The position numbers were made by a program, and so were the translations under genes. Shown here in pieces: positions 15,571-25,646 of a stretch of DNA of 50,204 nucleotides. Origin of the DNA: Actinomycetota bacterium (lineage in GTDB: Bacteria > Actinomycetota > JAUVYG01); assembly GCA_030603185.1 (NCBI GenBank), contig JAUVYG010000003.1, positions 1 through 50,204 of the forward strand, read 5' to 3'. Under the pieces are notes generated by a model. The model did not search any database. It saw nothing but the letters and a program-made list of their open reading frames with translations, and was not told where the DNA came from. Each line of letters opens with the position of its first letter. Positions within the stretch are counted from its first letter, which is position 1.

Positions 15571-16218
15571 CTAGACCTTCAGTAAATCCATGAGGTCCGC
15601 GGCCACTTTATTGATATCCTGTTCACCGTCAACGGGACGAAGAATCGCTTTTCTTCCGTAGAACTCAAGTACTGGGGCAGTCTGCTTGTCATATACCTCA
15701 AGCCGGCGATGGGCGACAGACTCACTGTCATCTTCACGCTGATACAGCTCACCACCGCACTTATCACAGACACCATCGCTAGCCGGAGGATTAAACTTGT
15801 CGTGGAAGGTGGTGCTGCACGTCCGGCAGATTCGCCTGCCCGTAAGTCTTTTAATCAACTCGCCATCGGTGACCTCAAGGCTAATGACCCCTGTGATCGC
15901 TTTGCCGGCGGCACGCAGTTTCTCATCCAGAGACTCCGCCTGATGAATCGTTCTAGGAAAACCATCCAAGAGAAAACCGGCGCCGGCATCCGGCTGTTCC
16001 AGTCGCTCCACAACCATCGCAATAACCAGGTCGTCAGGAACAAGTTCCCCTCGATCCATGTAGCTCTTGGCTTCTTTCCCGAGCTCTGTCTCGTCATTAA
16101 CAGCAGCCCTGAGGATATCGCCGGTGGCTATATGTGGGATCTGATATTCGACTGCGAGCTTCTGGGCTTGAGTTCCCTTGCCCGCTCCCGGGGGTCCAAA
16201 AAGTACGAAATTCTTCAT
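15571..16218 (-). CDS. adk: Adenylate kinase (zinc-LID type)
   Basis: A 215-residue enzyme converting ATP + AMP to two ADP. The P-loop is GPPGAGKGTQ (8-17), the AMP-binding segment is HIATGDILRAAV, and the LID contains CRTC and CDKC pairs that bind structural zinc, typical of Gram-positive long-form enzymes. LLDGFPRT is the second nucleotide motif. It lies 22 nt after secY, the classical secY-adk-map order. Confidence 0.97.
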   Translation of the reverse strand: MKNFVLFGPPGAGKGTQAQKLAVEYQIPHIATGDILRAAVNDETELGKEAKSYMDRGELVPDDLVIAMVVERLEQPDAGAGFLLDGFPRTIHQAESLDEKLRAAGKAITGVISLEVTDGELIKRLTGRRICRTCSTTFHDKFNPPASDGVCDKCGGELYQREDDSESVAHRRLEVYDKQTAPVLEFYGRKAILRPVDGEQDINKVAADLMDLLKV

Positions 16219-16240
16219 CGTGTGCTCCTTTGCGTCCTTC

Positions 16241-17485
16241 CTATTTAAGGAATCCCTCGTACTGCCTCATCAGCAGTCTGGCCTCGATCTGTCGCATCAG
16301 TTCGAGTGCGACACCAACCATGATCAGCATGGAAGTGCCTCCGAACTCAGCGAAGAATTGAACTCTGGTAGCGGTGAACAACAGGCTAGGAACGACCGCC
16401 ACCGCGGCAAGGAACAATGCGCCGACAAATAGGAGACGGGTCAGAACCGTGTTCAAGTATTGAGCGGTCGGCTTACCCGGCCTGATCCCTGGGACGAATC
16501 CACCATACTTCCTGATCTGATCTGCCTGTTTGATCGGATTGAAAACGATCGCTGTGTAGAAGTACGTAAAGAAGATGACCATAGCGGCGAAGATTATCAG
16601 GTAATAGATCGAACCGGGGGCTAGCAGCGAGGCGATACCCTGGCTAGCGGGAAAGAACTGGGCGATCGTTGCCGGGAACAAGAGTAGTGATGCGGCAAAG
16701 ATGATCGGAATAACGCCGGAAGGATTGAGCTTAAAGGGCAGGTAGCTCTCGGACCCTCCATAGACCTTTCTTCCAACCATTCGCTTGGCATACTGAACCG
16801 GAATACGTCGCTGCGCACTTTCGATAAACACTATTGCCGTCGCGATTCCAACAAGAATCAGTATGGAGAGAACCACCAGGAACGGAGTGGTTGTTGCGAG
16901 TGACTGCTGCATGGCAAGCGGGAACGCCGCAATAATGCTGGAGAACATCATTAGGGACATGCCATTTCCGATTCCATAGTGCGTGATCAGCTCACCGAAC
17001 CACATCACAACGATTGCGCCGGTCACAAGGGTGATTCCGATCACGAGCCCTGAGGCAAAATTCAAATCCGCTATGGCCCCTTGAGTAAGAAGGAACACAA
17101 CGAAGGCAGTAGCCTGCATTATCGCCAAAACCAAAGTGAAGTATCGAGTGTACTGCGTTATCTGCTTCTGTCCCGTCTCACCCTCTTTTTGGAGCTCTTC
17201 CAGCTTGGGGATGACGTGCGTGAGAAGCTGCATGATAATCGCAGCCGTGATATAGGGCATGATCCCCAAGGCGAATACTGCGACGCTTGAAAGAGCACCA
17301 CCAGAGAACAGGTCTAGCAGCCCAAGAACACCTGAATCAAAGATGTCCTCGAGGCTATTGGAGTTAACTCCGGGCACAGGAATATGCGCACCGAAACGGA
17401 ACAGAGCGATCATCCCCAGCGTGAAGAGGATCCTCTTTCTTAGGTCAGGTAATTGCCCAGCGGCTCGACCAACATCACCGATCAT
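16241..17485 (-). CDS. secY: Preprotein translocase subunit SecY
   Basis: A 414-residue, ten-helix central channel of the Sec translocon. Signatures include FRFGAHIPVPGVN near TM1, ALGIMPYITAAIIMQLL in TM2-3, and GTSMLIMVGVALELMRQIEARLLMRQYEG at the C terminus. It works with SecE (encoded at 41897-42274) and SecA. It lies 10 nt after rplO. Its length is slightly below the 420-440 common in the family but complete. Confidence 0.97.
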   Translation of the reverse strand: MIGDVGRAAGQLPDLRKRILFTLGMIALFRFGAHIPVPGVNSNSLEDIFDSGVLGLLDLFSGGALSSVAVFALGIMPYITAAIIMQLLTHVIPKLEELQKEGETGQKQITQYTRYFTLVLAIMQATAFVVFLLTQGAIADLNFASGLVIGITLVTGAIVVMWFGELITHYGIGNGMSLMMFSSIIAAFPLAMQQSLATTTPFLVVLSILILVGIATAIVFIESAQRRIPVQYAKRMVGRKVYGGSESYLPFKLNPSGVIPIIFAASLLLFPATIAQFFPASQGIASLLAPGSIYYLIIFAAMVIFFTYFYTAIVFNPIKQADQIRKYGGFVPGIRPGKPTAQYLNTVLTRLLFVGALFLAAVAVVPSLLFTATRVQFFAEFGGTSMLIMVGVALELMRQIEARLLMRQYEGFLK

Positions 17486-17495
17486 GTTAGGCGAA

Positions 17496-17945
17496 CTACC
17501 TCGCTACCTTGTCGGCTTTACCGCCGGCTTTTTCAATCTTGTCCACAGCCGACTTGCTGTAGGCGTCGACTTTTACGTTGATTGATTTAGTCAGTTCGCC
17601 GTCCCCGAGGACCTTTATCGGGCGAGAATCCTTGCGAATAAGACCCTTTTCGATCAACTGATTTCTGCCAACCTCGCTGCTGGCGTCAAAAGCCTCCAGA
17701 TCGCCCACGTTGATCGGCTGATAATCTGTGCGGAAATGGTTAGTGAAGCCCTTGAGCTTTGGAAGCCTTCTCTGCAATGGCATCTGTCCACCCTCGAAAC
17801 CTGGACCCTTACCACCACCAGATCTCGACAGCTGCCCGTCTTGGCCGCGCCCTGCAGTCTTTCCGGATCCGCTGGCTGCTCCTCGCCCTACTCTTTTTCG
17901 TTTTTTTGTCGCGCCCGCCGCGGGACGCAGATCATGAAGTTCCAT
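17496..17945 (-). CDS. rplO: 50S ribosomal protein L15
   Basis: A 149-residue L15. The N terminus MELHDLRPAAGATKKRKRVG, the Gly-rich GSGKTAGRGQDGQLSRSGG loop and FEGGQMPLQRRLPKLKGF are the family signature. It is a late 50S assembly protein near the exit tunnel. It lies between rpmD and secY. Confidence 0.97.
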   Translation of the reverse strand: MELHDLRPAAGATKKRKRVGRGAASGSGKTAGRGQDGQLSRSGGGKGPGFEGGQMPLQRRLPKLKGFTNHFRTDYQPINVGDLEAFDASSEVGRNQLIEKGLIRKDSRPIKVLGDGELTKSINVKVDAYSKSAVDKIEKAGGKADKVAR

Positions 17946-17958
17946 TAACTCCTCCGAG

Positions 17959-18141
17959 CTACTTTACGTCTTCTACCTTGACCAGGTGGGAGACCTTGTC
18001 GGCCATCCCTCTGATGCTGGGTGTATCTTCCTTTACAACTTCTTTTCCGATTCGACCTAGACCAAGAGCTTTGAGAGTCGCACCCTGGTCTACTTTCCGG
18101 CCGATCGAACTTCTGGTTTGAGTGATTTTAAACTTTGCCAT
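17959..18141 (-). CDS. rpmD: 50S ribosomal protein L30
   Basis: A 60-residue L30: [22 protein letters not shown] followed by a [13 protein letters not shown] segment and [15 protein letters not shown]. Standard length and position between rpsE and rplO. Confidence 0.96.
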   Translation of the reverse strand: MAKFKITQTRSSIGRKVDQGATLKALGLGRIGKEVVKEDTPSIRGMADKVSHLVKVEDVK

Positions 18142-18152
18142 GTTTTCCTCTC

Positions 18153-18656
18153 CTACGGAGCGAGAAGCTCCTTAACCGTCTTGCCTCGGGTCTCAGCAAC
18201 CTGGGCGGCAGTTCGAAGACTCTGTAGTCCTTGAACAGCACCTTTCAAAAGATTGATGGTGTTCGTTGTGCCCAGCGACTTGGCGAAGATGTCACCAATC
18301 CCGGCAAGCTCAAGTACTGCTCTTACCGGCCCACAGGCGATTATACCTGTACCAGGTGCAGCGGGTTTCAGCATCACTTTCGCCGCATCTGAGCGTCCAA
18401 TGATGGCATGAGGAATGGTCGATCCCACGCGTGGCACCTCAAAGAGGTTCTTCTTGGCCTCTTCTATGCCCTTCTGAATGGCAGTAGGAACTTCGTTGGC
18501 CTTTCCATAGCCAATTCCGACGCGACCGTTCTCGTCCCCAACTACGACAAGAGCGGTCAGCTTAAAGCGACGACCGCCCTTGACCACCTTGGAAACACGA
18601 TTGATCGCTACTACCTTCTCTTTTAATCCTTGATCGTCCGATTTACCAAATGCCAA
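18153..18656 (-). CDS. rpsE: 30S ribosomal protein S5
   Basis: A 167-residue S5, involved in decoding accuracy and mRNA unwinding. The double-stranded RNA-binding-like domain starts [21 protein letters not shown] and continues [17 protein letters not shown]; the C-terminal domain holds [22 protein letters not shown]. The start is a TTG at 18656 with TAGGAGG upstream. It follows rplR. Confidence 0.97.
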   Translation of the reverse strand: MAFGKSDDQGLKEKVVAINRVSKVVKGGRRFKLTALVVVGDENGRVGIGYGKANEVPTAIQKGIEEAKKNLFEVPRVGSTIPHAIIGRSDAAKVMLKPAAPGTGIIACGPVRAVLELAGIGDIFAKSLGTTNTINLLKGAVQGLQSLRTAAQVAETRGKTVKELLAP

Positions 18657-18667
18657 GCCATATCCTC

Positions 18668-19036
18668 CTAAAAAGTGAGACCCTTGTCTCTAGCACCATC
18701 TGCAAGTGCCTTTATCTGGCCGTGAAACTGGAATCCACCGCGGTCAAAAACCACAGTCTTGATACCCTTTTCACCAGCTCGCGCTGCGACCAGTTCTCCT
18801 ACCTTCTGCGCCGACTCGATGTTCCCACCGGCAGGGAACTCCTTGCGAAGCTCAGCTTCAACAGTTGAAGCTGACGCTATCGTCACTGAACTAATATCAT
18901 CGATCAGCTGTGCGTACACATGATCGTTGCTCCGGAAAACGGCCAAACGAGGCTTTTCAGCCGTTCCTGAAACCTTCTTCCTGACTCGTATATGACGTTT
19001 TTTTCTTGCTTGCGCTTTACTAAGTTTTGAAGCCAA
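18668..19036 (-). CDS. rplR: 50S ribosomal protein L18
   Basis: A 122-residue L18, which binds 5S rRNA. Visible signatures are [29 protein letters not shown] and [21 protein letters not shown]. The start is a TTG at 19036 with AGGAGA upstream. Position between rplF and rpsE is standard. Confidence 0.97.
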   Translation of the reverse strand: MASKLSKAQARKKRHIRVRKKVSGTAEKPRLAVFRSNDHVYAQLIDDISSVTIASASTVEAELRKEFPAGGNIESAQKVGELVAARAGEKGIKTVVFDRGGFQFHGQIKALADGARDKGLTF

Positions 19037-19057
19037 CTCTGTCTCCTAGGCTCAATG

Positions 19058-19594
19058 TCACTTGGCGGCTTTGCCGGCCTTGCGACGTACGTGTTCATCA
19101 ACATATCGGATACCTTTGCCCTTGTAGGGCTCAGGAGGCCGGATTTTCCTGATGTCAGCTGCTACCTGACCAACCAGTTGCTTGTCAGCACCCTTGATCA
19201 CAATTCGAGTCGGCTGCGGGACCTCGATATCGATACCGGATGGAGCCTCAACATGAACTGGGTGAGAGTAGCCTGCGGCCACCTCGAGCGTCTTGCCCTT
19301 CATCTGCGCCTTGTATCCAACGCCGACCATATCAAGAGACTTATCGAAGCCCTGTGTAACACCCTCGACCATGTTCGCAATAAGTGTGCGAATCAAACCA
19401 TGAAGGCTTCGAAAAAACCTCTCATTGTTCGGTGGCTCTACGGTTGCCACTCCATCCGCAACGGTGATCTTCATTTCAGGATTGACCTGCTGAGTCAGTT
19501 CCCCCTTGGGCCCCTTGACTGTAACAGTCCCATTTTCAACTTTTACCTCTACTCCGCTAGGAATAGTTACTGGTTGCTTACCGATTCGTGACAT
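19058..19594 (-). CDS. rplF: 50S ribosomal protein L6
   Basis: A 178-residue L6 near the sarcin-ricin loop. [20 protein letters not shown] at the N terminus and [21 protein letters not shown] at the C terminus (the classical L6 signature) are both intact. It follows rpsH by 12 nt. Confidence 0.97.
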   Translation of the reverse strand: MSRIGKQPVTIPSGVEVKVENGTVTVKGPKGELTQQVNPEMKITVADGVATVEPPNNERFFRSLHGLIRTLIANMVEGVTQGFDKSLDMVGVGYKAQMKGKTLEVAAGYSHPVHVEAPSGIDIEVPQPTRIVIKGADKQLVGQVAADIRKIRPPEPYKGKGIRYVDEHVRRKAGKAAK

Positions 19595-19606
19595 AGATAC
19601 TCCTTA

Positions 19607-20005
19607 TCACCACACGAAGCAGACTACTTCGCCGCCAAGCCCGTGCCTGACCGCCTGCTTACCTGTGAGTATCCCTTTTGATGTAGAAATAATTGCCACA
19701 CCAAGACCACCGAGAACTCTCGGGACTTCATCCTTCTTTGCATAAACCCTTAGTCCAGGCTTACTGATGCGCTTGATTCCCATGAGGGCGCGGTCACGCT
19801 TCTGACTGTACTTGAGGTCTACGCGCAATGTCTTATGGACACCGTCCTCGAGCACCTCAAAGTCATTCACATAACCCTCTTCTTTAAGGATTCGAACGAT
19901 CTCGTTCTTCATATTCGAGGCCGGGATATCCACGGTCTCTTTCTGAGCCCTACTTGCATTTCGAATGCGAGTAAGAAGATCAGCTATCGGATCTGTCATT
20001 ACCAT
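19607..20005 (-). CDS. rpsH: 30S ribosomal protein S8
   Basis: A 132-residue S8, an early 16S central-domain binder and, in other bacteria, the spc-operon repressor. [31 protein letters not shown] and [24 protein letters not shown] are diagnostic. The first of two nearby ATGs (20005, second at 19999) is kept because AAGGGG lies 8 nt before it. Confidence 0.97.
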   Translation of the reverse strand: MVMTDPIADLLTRIRNASRAQKETVDIPASNMKNEIVRILKEEGYVNDFEVLEDGVHKTLRVDLKYSQKRDRALMGIKRISKPGLRVYAKKDEVPRVLGGLGVAIISTSKGILTGKQAVRHGLGGEVVCFVW

Positions 20006-20017
20006 TTATCTATCCCC

Positions 20018-20203
20018 TTACCAGCTGGCCTTGGCTACACCCGGGACCTCGCCACGATGGACGAGCTCACGAAGGCAGATCCTGCATAGGCCGAACTTGC
20101 GGTAGTATCCATGAGCCCGGCCACAACGCTTACAGCGGTTGTAGCCTCTTACCGCGAACTTTGGTTCCTTCTTCTGTTTGTTTAGTAAGGCTTTTTTAGC
20201 CAA
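20018..20203 (-). CDS. rpsZ: 30S ribosomal protein S14, zinc type (S14 type Z)
   Basis: A 61-residue short S14 of the 30S head. Two zinc-ligand pairs, CKRC and CRIC, are present ([21 protein letters not shown]), the form common in Gram-positive bacteria. It lies between rplE and rpsH as usual. Often also named rpsN. Confidence 0.96.
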   Translation of the reverse strand: MAKKALLNKQKKEPKFAVRGYNRCKRCGRAHGYYRKFGLCRICLRELVHRGEVPGVAKASW

Positions 20204-20221
20204 CTGACCCTCCTTGAGTCT

Positions 20222-20788
20222 CTAGACTGCCGCTCGGGCTGTCTTACGTTCCTTGAGCGGCATGCCTAGCTTCTTAAGTAGCGTGTAGCATGCGTCATCA
20301 TTCTCTGCCGTAGTCACAATCGTAATATCAAAACCGATGGTCTTGTAAAGGTTGTCGTAGTCAATCTCAGGGAAGACCAACTGCTCGGTGATACCGAGTG
20401 AGTAGTTACCCCTTCCATCAAAGGACGTCGAACGCAGTCCTCGAAAGTCTCGAATCCTTGGTAGTGCAGTCGACACTAGTCTGTCGAAGAACTCCCACAT
20501 CATGTCCCCGCGCAGCGTCACTCTGACACCGATGGGCATATCTTCTCGCAATTTGAATCCGGCTACAGATTTCTTTGCTCTGGTTATTACAGGCATTTGA
20601 CCGGTAATGCTCGCCATGTCCTGCACTGCGGCGTCAAGGAGCTTTGCGTCCTTCGCCCCCTCACCAAGGCCCGAATTCATCACGATCTTAGTGAGTCTTG
20701 GGACCTGCATCGGATTTGCTAGACCGAGTTCCTTTTGGATCTCGACGAGTAATTCCTTGTTGAACTTTTCTTTCTTCCTGGGCATCAT
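20222..20788 (-). CDS. rplE: 50S ribosomal protein L5
   Basis: A 188-residue L5, which carries 5S rRNA into the 50S central protuberance. PRLTKIVMNSGLGEGA, ITGQMPVITRAKKSVAGFKLR and RGNYSLGITEQLVFPEIDYD are diagnostic. Two ATGs are adjacent; GGAGG lies 8 nt before the first. Confidence 0.97.
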   Translation of the reverse strand: MMPRKKEKFNKELLVEIQKELGLANPMQVPRLTKIVMNSGLGEGAKDAKLLDAAVQDMASITGQMPVITRAKKSVAGFKLREDMPIGVRVTLRGDMMWEFFDRLVSTALPRIRDFRGLRSTSFDGRGNYSLGITEQLVFPEIDYDNLYKTIGFDITIVTTAENDDACYTLLKKLGMPLKERKTARAAV

Positions 20789-20804
20789 GTTCGTCTCCTC
20801 CGCC

Positions 20805-21140
20805 CTAGACCGTATCCATGTCTTCGCTGCAATTGCGACAGACCCGGATCTTCTTACCTTCGTCGTCTACCCGAGCTCCCACTCGTGATGGTTCACCACA
20901 ACTAGGACACACTGGCATCACATTTGAAGCGTCTATGGCCATTTCCTTCTCGACGATGCCACCCTGTGGGGTCTTCTGACTAGGCTTAACAGCCCTCTTA
21001 ACCCGAGCGACACCTTCAACGGTCACTTTCCCCGTGTCAGGGAATACCGCGAGGATCTTGCCTCGTTTGCCTCGTTCTTTTCCGGTGATCACTTCGACTC
21101 TGTCACCAGTTTTGAGCCTGAATTTAAGCTTACTCGCCAT
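20805..21140 (-). CDS. rplX: 50S ribosomal protein L24 with C-terminal zinc ribbon
   Basis: A 111-residue L24. The KOW motif region is TGDRVEVITGKERGKRGKIL. An extended C terminus holds VCPSCGEPSRVG and RVCRNCSEDMD, a four-cysteine ribbon that I associate with actinobacterial L24 and that is missing in E. coli. The ATG at 21140 is chosen over the in-frame GTG at 21146 because TAGGAG lies 6 nt before it and the GTG is part of that site. Confidence 0.95.
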   Translation of the reverse strand: MASKLKFRLKTGDRVEVITGKERGKRGKILAVFPDTGKVTVEGVARVKRAVKPSQKTPQGGIVEKEMAIDASNVMPVCPSCGEPSRVGARVDDEGKKIRVCRNCSEDMDTV

Positions 21141-21148
21141 TTTCACTC

Positions 21149-21517
21149 CTAAAGGACTTCCGGCGCGAGCGAGATGATCTTCATGTAGTTCTTCTCTCTT
21201 AGCTCTCTCGCAACTGGTCCGAATATTCTTGTTCCGAGCGGGCTACCCTGCTCGTTCACCAGAACTACCGCATTCTCATCGAAGCGTATGTACGTGCCAT
21301 CCGACCTGCGTGTATTCCTCTTGCTACGTACAAGAACACCGCGAACGACCTCACCGCGCTTAACCGCGCCACCAGGCGTGGCCTCTTTCACGGTACATAC
21401 CACGAGGTCTCCGATTCGCGCATAACGCCTACCGGATCCACCTAGCACCCTGATAACCAATATTTTTTTCGCCCCGGTGTTGTCTGCGACTTTACACCTG
21501 GATTCTTGCTGAATCAC
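21149..21517 (-). CDS. rplN: 50S ribosomal protein L14
   Basis: A 122-residue L14 at the subunit interface. [35 protein letters not shown] and [28 protein letters not shown]-type end are diagnostic. The start is a GTG at 21517. It follows rpsQ by 31 nt. Confidence 0.97.
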   Translation of the reverse strand: MIQQESRCKVADNTGAKKILVIRVLGGSGRRYARIGDLVVCTVKEATPGGAVKRGEVVRGVLVRSKRNTRRSDGTYIRFDENAVVLVNEQGSPLGTRIFGPVARELREKNYMKIISLAPEVL

Positions 21518-21548
21518 TGTTTCCTCACAATTCCTTTAGCGCAACAGG

Positions 21549-21815
21549 CTATTTAGCCTGCTCAACAATGTCTGTAACTCTCCACCGCTTCTGTTTGCTC
21601 AGCGGTCGAGTTTCGATGATCTTCACTAGATCGCCTTCATGCGACTGATTCGCTTCATCATGTGCGTACATCTTCGATGTTCTGCGAATAATCTTCTTGT
21701 AACGCTTGTGCTTGAACGTGTGCTCGACTGCGATGACTCTGGTCTTGTCCATCTTGTCGCTGACCACACGCCCAATGCGCGTCTTCCTGCTGGTGCGTTC
21801 TTCCATATCTGGCAT
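21549..21815 (-). CDS. rpsQ: 30S ribosomal protein S17
   Basis: An 88-residue S17, an OB-fold primary binder of 16S r[38 protein letters not shown] and [13 protein letters not shown] are the family signature. It lies between rpmC and rplN. Confidence 0.96.
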   Translation of the reverse strand: MPDMEERTSRKTRIGRVVSDKMDKTRVIAVEHTFKHKRYKKIIRRTSKMYAHDEANQSHEGDLVKIIETRPLSKQKRWRVTDIVEQAK

Positions 21816-21824
21816 ATACCTTTC

Positions 21825-22028
21825 CTACTCCGACCTAATGCCCAGCTCGAACTCGCGCTGTGCGGTGAGGAGCCTTGCGAGCTGCCTCTTGATATCGCGG
21901 AGTTTCATTGGATTGTCCAGCTGTCCGGTGGCGTGCTGGAACCTTAGGTTGAACAACTCCTCTTTGGTCTCTTTCATCTTCTCTTCAAGCTCGACCTTGT
22001 TGAGCTCCTGAATCTCACTACTCCTCAC
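21825..22028 (-). CDS. rpmC: 50S ribosomal protein L29
   Basis: A 67-residue helical hairpin protein at the exit tunnel, a docking point for trigger factor and SRP. From the GTG at 22028 the sequence is [17 protein letters not shown]..., matching the L29 start; the upstream GTG at 22043 would add residues not seen in the family. GAGGAGG lies 6 nt before the chosen start. It overlaps the rplP stop by 11 nt. Confidence 0.93.
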   Translation of the reverse strand: MRSSEIQELNKVELEEKMKETKEELFNLRFQHATGQLDNPMKLRDIKRQLARLLTAQREFELGIRSE

Positions 22029-22443
22029 GGCCAGCCTCCTCACGCTTGACGAAACGGCACTTGACCGGAAGCTTGTGCATTGCCAGCCTCATAGCCTCAC
22101 GAGCAGTCGCCTCATCAACACCAGCGAGTTCAAACATCACACGGCCTGGCTTTACCACGGCGACCCAATGCTCCGGATTACCTTTACCTGAACCCATTCG
22201 GGTCTCAGCGGGCTTCTCCGTCACAGGCTTGTCTGGGAAGATATTGATCCATACCTTACCTCCACGCTTGATGTACCTGGTCATCGCGATACGAGCAGCC
22301 TCAATCTGGCGGTTGGTGATCCAGCCGCAGTCGTAAGACTGAAGTCCGTACTCACCAAAGTTCACGCTGGTCTGGCCTGCGGACATACCGCGCCTACGAC
22401 CACGATGAACCTTGCGGTGCTTGACCCTCTTAGGAAGAAGCAT
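22018..22443 (-). CDS. rplP: 50S ribosomal protein L16
   Basis: A 141-residue L16 near the peptidyl transferase centre. The ATG at 22443 ([19 protein letters not shown]) is the family's start; the frame is open further upstream but only within rps[41 protein letters not shown] and [16 protein letters not shown] are diagnostic. It overlaps rpsC by 14 nt. Confidence 0.96.
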   Translation of the reverse strand: MLLPKRVKHRKVHRGRRRGMSAGQTSVNFGEYGLQSYDCGWITNRQIEAARIAMTRYIKRGGKVWINIFPDKPVTEKPAETRMGSGKGNPEHWVAVVKPGRVMFELAGVDEATAREAMRLAMHKLPVKCRFVKREEAGREE

Positions 22444-23182
22444 CCGAAGCCCCCTTGCGAGGCGCGTTGTTCCTGTTCGGTCCGCCTGGGCGGCCACCAG
22501 GCTTCGGACCACGGCCGCCAGGTGCTTTTACGTCAGCTGACCTGTCGCGACGATTACCGATGACCTCGCCCTTATATATCCAGACCTTGACGCCGATGCG
22601 ACCAAAGGTCGTGCGAGCCTCGTACAATCCATAGTCGATATCCGCGCGAACAGTGTGCAATGGTACGCGACCCTCGCGATACCACTCACGGCGAGACATC
22701 TCCGCTCCACCCAATCGGCCAGAGCACTGAATCTTAACGCCTTCAGCACCAGCTCGAAGAGCCGACCATACGGCCTTCTTCATAGCTCGACGGAAGCTTG
22801 CGCGCGCCGATAGTTGATCGGCAACACCCTTAGCTACTAGAACAGCGTCGAGTTCAGGGCGAGATACTTCCAATACGTTCAGCTGAACGTGCTTGTTGTT
22901 GGTGAGCTTCTCGAGGGAACCTCTGAGTTTGTCTACCTCGGAGCCTCTTTTGCCGATAACGACACCCGGCCTTGCGGTGTGTACATCGACACTAAGGCGA
23001 TTCGCGGCCCGCTCGATCTCGATCTTTGAGACCGCAGCATGCGGTAGAGCATCATCGAGCATCTTGCGAATCTCAATGTCCTGCTGGAGGAACTTACTGT
23101 AATCCTTTGTTGCGAACCAGCGCGACTTCCAGTCGTTTATTATCTTAAGTCTAAATCCGGTCGGGTTGACCTTCTGTCCCAT
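22430..23182 (-). CDS. rpsC: 30S ribosomal protein S3
   Basis: A 250-residue S3, which shapes the mRNA entry tunnel. [20 protein letters not shown], a KH domain with [15 protein letters not shown], and the C-terminal domain [21 protein letters not shown] are present. A Gly/Pro/Arg-rich tail ([17 protein letters not shown]) is typical of high-GC Gram-positives. The ATG shares one base with the rplV stop (TGATG). Confidence 0.97.
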   Translation of the reverse strand: MGQKVNPTGFRLKIINDWKSRWFATKDYSKFLQQDIEIRKMLDDALPHAAVSKIEIERAANRLSVDVHTARPGVVIGKRGSEVDKLRGSLEKLTNNKHVQLNVLEVSRPELDAVLVAKGVADQLSARASFRRAMKKAVWSALRAGAEGVKIQCSGRLGGAEMSRREWYREGRVPLHTVRADIDYGLYEARTTFGRIGVKVWIYKGEVIGNRRDRSADVKAPGGRGPKPGGRPGGPNRNNAPRKGASDASS

Positions 23183-23526
23183 CAGGCCTCCTCTTGGCCG
23201 TCGTCAACGACCACAGTGACGTGGCTCGTACGTTTTCTAATAATGTCTCTGGACCCACGAGCTCGTGGCTTGATCCTCTTGGCATCAGGACCCTGGTCGA
23301 CGATCAGGTTACGAACGAACAATTCGCTCGACCGTGACTCTCCGTCTTGATACGCATTTGCCTGTGCAGCTGTTACCAGCTTGAACAGGACCTTCGCTCC
23401 GCCTGTGGGGGAGAAACGAAGAATTGAGAGCGCCTCGTTTACCTCGCGTCCCTTCACCATGTTTGCAACACGACGAATCTTCAGCGGGGCAATACGCACG
23501 TATCGCTCCTTAGCAGTCGCTTTCAC
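23182..23526 (-). CDS. rplV: 50S ribosomal protein L22
   Basis: A 114-residue L22 lining the exit tunnel. [19 protein letters not shown] and the beta-hairpin region [26 protein letters not shown] are diagnostic. The start is a GTG at 23526. It lies between rpsS and rpsC. Confidence 0.97.
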   Translation of the reverse strand: MKATAKERYVRIAPLKIRRVANMVKGREVNEALSILRFSPTGGAKVLFKLVTAAQANAYQDGESRSSELFVRNLIVDQGPDAKRIKPRARGSRDIIRKRTSHVTVVVDDGQEEA

Positions 23527-23543
23527 TACCTAATTCCCTTCCT

Positions 23544-23825
23544 TTACCGGACCCTAGAGGATTTATCTTGCCCGGCATGACCCTTGAAGGTCCTGGTCGA
23601 AGCAAACTCTCCGAGCTTGTGGCCGACCATGCTCTCGCTGATGTAGACCGGAACGTGCTTACGTCCGTCATGCACAGCAATCGTATGACCCACCATCTCA
23701 GGTGTTATGTCAGACCTTCTCGCCCAGGTCTTGAGCAGTCTCTTCTCGTTCTTCTTGTTCATCGCCTCAACGCGTGCGAAAAGCTTTTCGTCAACGTAAG
23801 GTCCCTTTTTTAGTGATCTAGTCAT
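23544..23825 (-). CDS. rpsS: 30S ribosomal protein S19
   Basis: A 93-residue S19 of the 30S head. [36 protein letters not shown] and [21 protein letters not shown] are the family signature. It follows rplB by 12 nt. Confidence 0.97.
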   Translation of the reverse strand: MTRSLKKGPYVDEKLFARVEAMNKKNEKRLLKTWARRSDITPEMVGHTIAVHDGRKHVPVYISESMVGHKLGEFASTRTFKGHAGQDKSSRVR

Positions 23826-23837
23826 AATGCTCCCTTC

Positions 23838-24659
23838 TTACTTCTTACGACGCCGGACGATCAGACGATCAGACGGCTTGGCTTTCCTGGTGCGGTAGCC
23901 GATGGTAGGTATTCCCCAAGGAGTCGTCGGAAGATGCCCCTTGGATTTACCCTCACCACCACCATGTGGATGGTCTACCGGATTCATTACAGTTCCACGC
24001 ACGGTCGGACGACGGCCCATGTGGCGCTTACGTCCGGCCTTACCTACAGAAATAACGTCGTGTTCACCGTTGCTAAGCGGACCGATAGAGGCGCGACACT
24101 CGATTCGCACGAGCCTCATCTCGCCCGACGGAAGCCTAAGCTGAGCGTAGTCGCCCTCTTTAGCCATCAATTGAATCGCGGTACCAGCCGAACGACCGAG
24201 CTTTCCACCTTGACCCACTTGAAGCTCAACATTATGAATGATGGTACCTAGTGGAATGTTCTTAATCGGAAGGCAGTTACCCGGGCGAATGTCCGCCTCC
24301 GGACCATTCTCGACTGTGTCGCCCTCTTTAAGAGCGGCAGCAGCCAGGATGTAACGCTTCTCACCGTCTGCGTAAACAAGAAGGGCGATGCGCGCCGACC
24401 GGTTCGGGTCGTACTCGATGCTAGACACCCTTGCAGGTATTGCATCCTTCGTCCTCTTGAAATCAATAATGCGATATCGGCGCTTATGTCCACCACCGAT
24501 ATGGCGAGTGGTAATGCGCCCGTTCACATTTCGTCCGCCGGTCTTCGAGAGGGGGGCTATCAGAGACTTTTCCGGAGACTTTTTGCTGAGGTCGCTCATG
24601 TCTACGTTTGTCTGGAATCTTCTTCCCGGAGATGTAGGCTTATATCTTTTTATTGCCAT
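23838..24659 (-). CDS. rplB: 50S ribosomal protein L2
   Basis: A 273-residue L2, needed for subunit joining and peptidyl transfer. [17 protein letters not shown] opens the protein; [18 protein letters not shown] and the C-terminal [20 protein letters not shown] with the essential His are intact. It is separated from rplW by 66 nt that hold a perfect palindrome. Confidence 0.98.
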   Translation of the reverse strand: MAIKRYKPTSPGRRFQTNVDMSDLSKKSPEKSLIAPLSKTGGRNVNGRITTRHIGGGHKRRYRIIDFKRTKDAIPARVSSIEYDPNRSARIALLVYADGEKRYILAAAALKEGDTVENGPEADIRPGNCLPIKNIPLGTIIHNVELQVGQGGKLGRSAGTAIQLMAKEGDYAQLRLPSGEMRLVRIECRASIGPLSNGEHDVISVGKAGRKRHMGRRPTVRGTVMNPVDHPHGGGEGKSKGHLPTTPWGIPTIGYRTRKAKPSDRLIVRRRKK

Positions 24660-24696
24660 CGTACTGTCTTACCCTTCATGTCATGACCACGGTTCC

Positions 24697-24714
24697 GGGC
24701 GTATCTATACGCCC
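24697..24714. repeat. Palindromic hairpin in the rplW-rplB spacer
   Basis: Arms gggcgtat and atacgccc flank a ct dinucleotide: an 8-bp stem in a spacer that is unusually long (66 nt) for this operon. No T-run follows, so it is more likely a processing or stability element than a terminator. Confidence 0.4.
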
Positions 24715-24725
24715 TTGCCGAGTCT

Positions 24726-25016
24726 CTAGGCCTGTCCGCCTTCGAATACTTCGATTCTGTCGCCCTCGATCAGAGTGACGATTGCCTTCTTCCAACTGCG
24801 CGTGGTTCCTTCGATGCGGCCACGACGCTTCTTCTTGCCATGAACTGGAAGAGTGTTGACCTTTTTAACTTTGACTTCGAAGACCTCTTCGACCGCCTTC
24901 GCGATCTGCTGCTTGTTGGCCCTCTTGTCCACTTCGAAAGTGTACTTGTTCAACTCGATCAACTGGTAACTCTTCTCAGTAATGATCGGACGAACGATTA
25001 TCTCGCGAGCTTCCAT
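24726..25016 (-). CDS. rplW: 50S ribosomal protein L23
   Basis: A 96-residue L23 at the tunnel exit, the docking site for trigger factor. [20 protein letters not shown] and [19 protein letters not shown] are diagnostic, followed by [19 protein letters not shown]. Its ATG directly follows the rplD stop (no spacer). Confidence 0.97.
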   Translation of the reverse strand: MEAREIIVRPIITEKSYQLIELNKYTFEVDKRANKQQIAKAVEEVFEVKVKKVNTLPVHGKKKRRGRIEGTTRSWKKAIVTLIEGDRIEVFEGGQA

Positions 25017-25637
25017 TTAGCTCATCACCTCTCCGACACGATCCCATGCAGACTCTTGGATGACCACACGGTCTGCCCAGAGAACGTCATAAACATTCAG
25101 TTCAGCGGGCTCAGCAATTCTTACGTCAGGCAGATTCCGAAAAGCACGGCTCGTCAGATCATCGTGACCTTCAACAACCAAAAGTACTTTGCCTTCTTCT
25201 TTGATGCCGGACAGAAAGTTGCGTCCTTCTTTTACTCGTCCTTCTTTAACTCCGAATCCCTGAGCGACTGTTACACGCTCGCCTACGATTCGGTCGGCCA
25301 TGACCTGTCGCATGGCGAGACGTCTCATCTTTTTAGGGAATGCCATCTCGTAATTGCGTGGCTGCGGTCCGAAAACGGTACCACCACCGGTCCAGTTCGG
25401 CTGGCGAATACTACCAGTACGGGCACGTCCGGTACCCTTCTGGCGCCATGGCTTGCGGCCACCGCCTCGCACCATGCCTTTGGTCTTTGTTGCATGTGTG
25501 CCTGCCCTACCGGCAGCCATGAAAGTGCGCACAGCTTGATGAACCGTGGCATCTCCCTTTTTAACTTCATTCAACGCTGCAGGGATATCGGCTTGGCCGA
25601 CTTTCTTCCCCTTAGCATCAACAATTGGTACTGACAT
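25017..25637 (-). CDS. rplD: 50S ribosomal protein L4
   Basis: A 206-residue L4 lining the exit tunnel; in enterobacteria it also represses the S10 operon. The tunnel loop region [20 protein letters not shown] with [15 protein letters not shown] is intact. It lies between rplC and rplW. Confidence 0.97.
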   Translation of the reverse strand: MSVPIVDAKGKKVGQADIPAALNEVKKGDATVHQAVRTFMAAGRAGTHATKTKGMVRGGGRKPWRQKGTGRARTGSIRQPNWTGGGTVFGPQPRNYEMAFPKKMRRLAMRQVMADRIVGERVTVAQGFGVKEGRVKEGRNFLSGIKEEGKVLLVVEGHDDLTSRAFRNLPDVRIAEPAELNVYDVLWADRVVIQESAWDRVGEVMS

Positions 25638-25646
25638 CAGTGACTC

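Noticed and set aside
24840-25634. 264-codon plus-strand open frame
   Set aside because: It lies entirely antisense to rplW and rplD, has no ribosome-binding site or recognisable domain, and reads as low-complexity shadow sequence.
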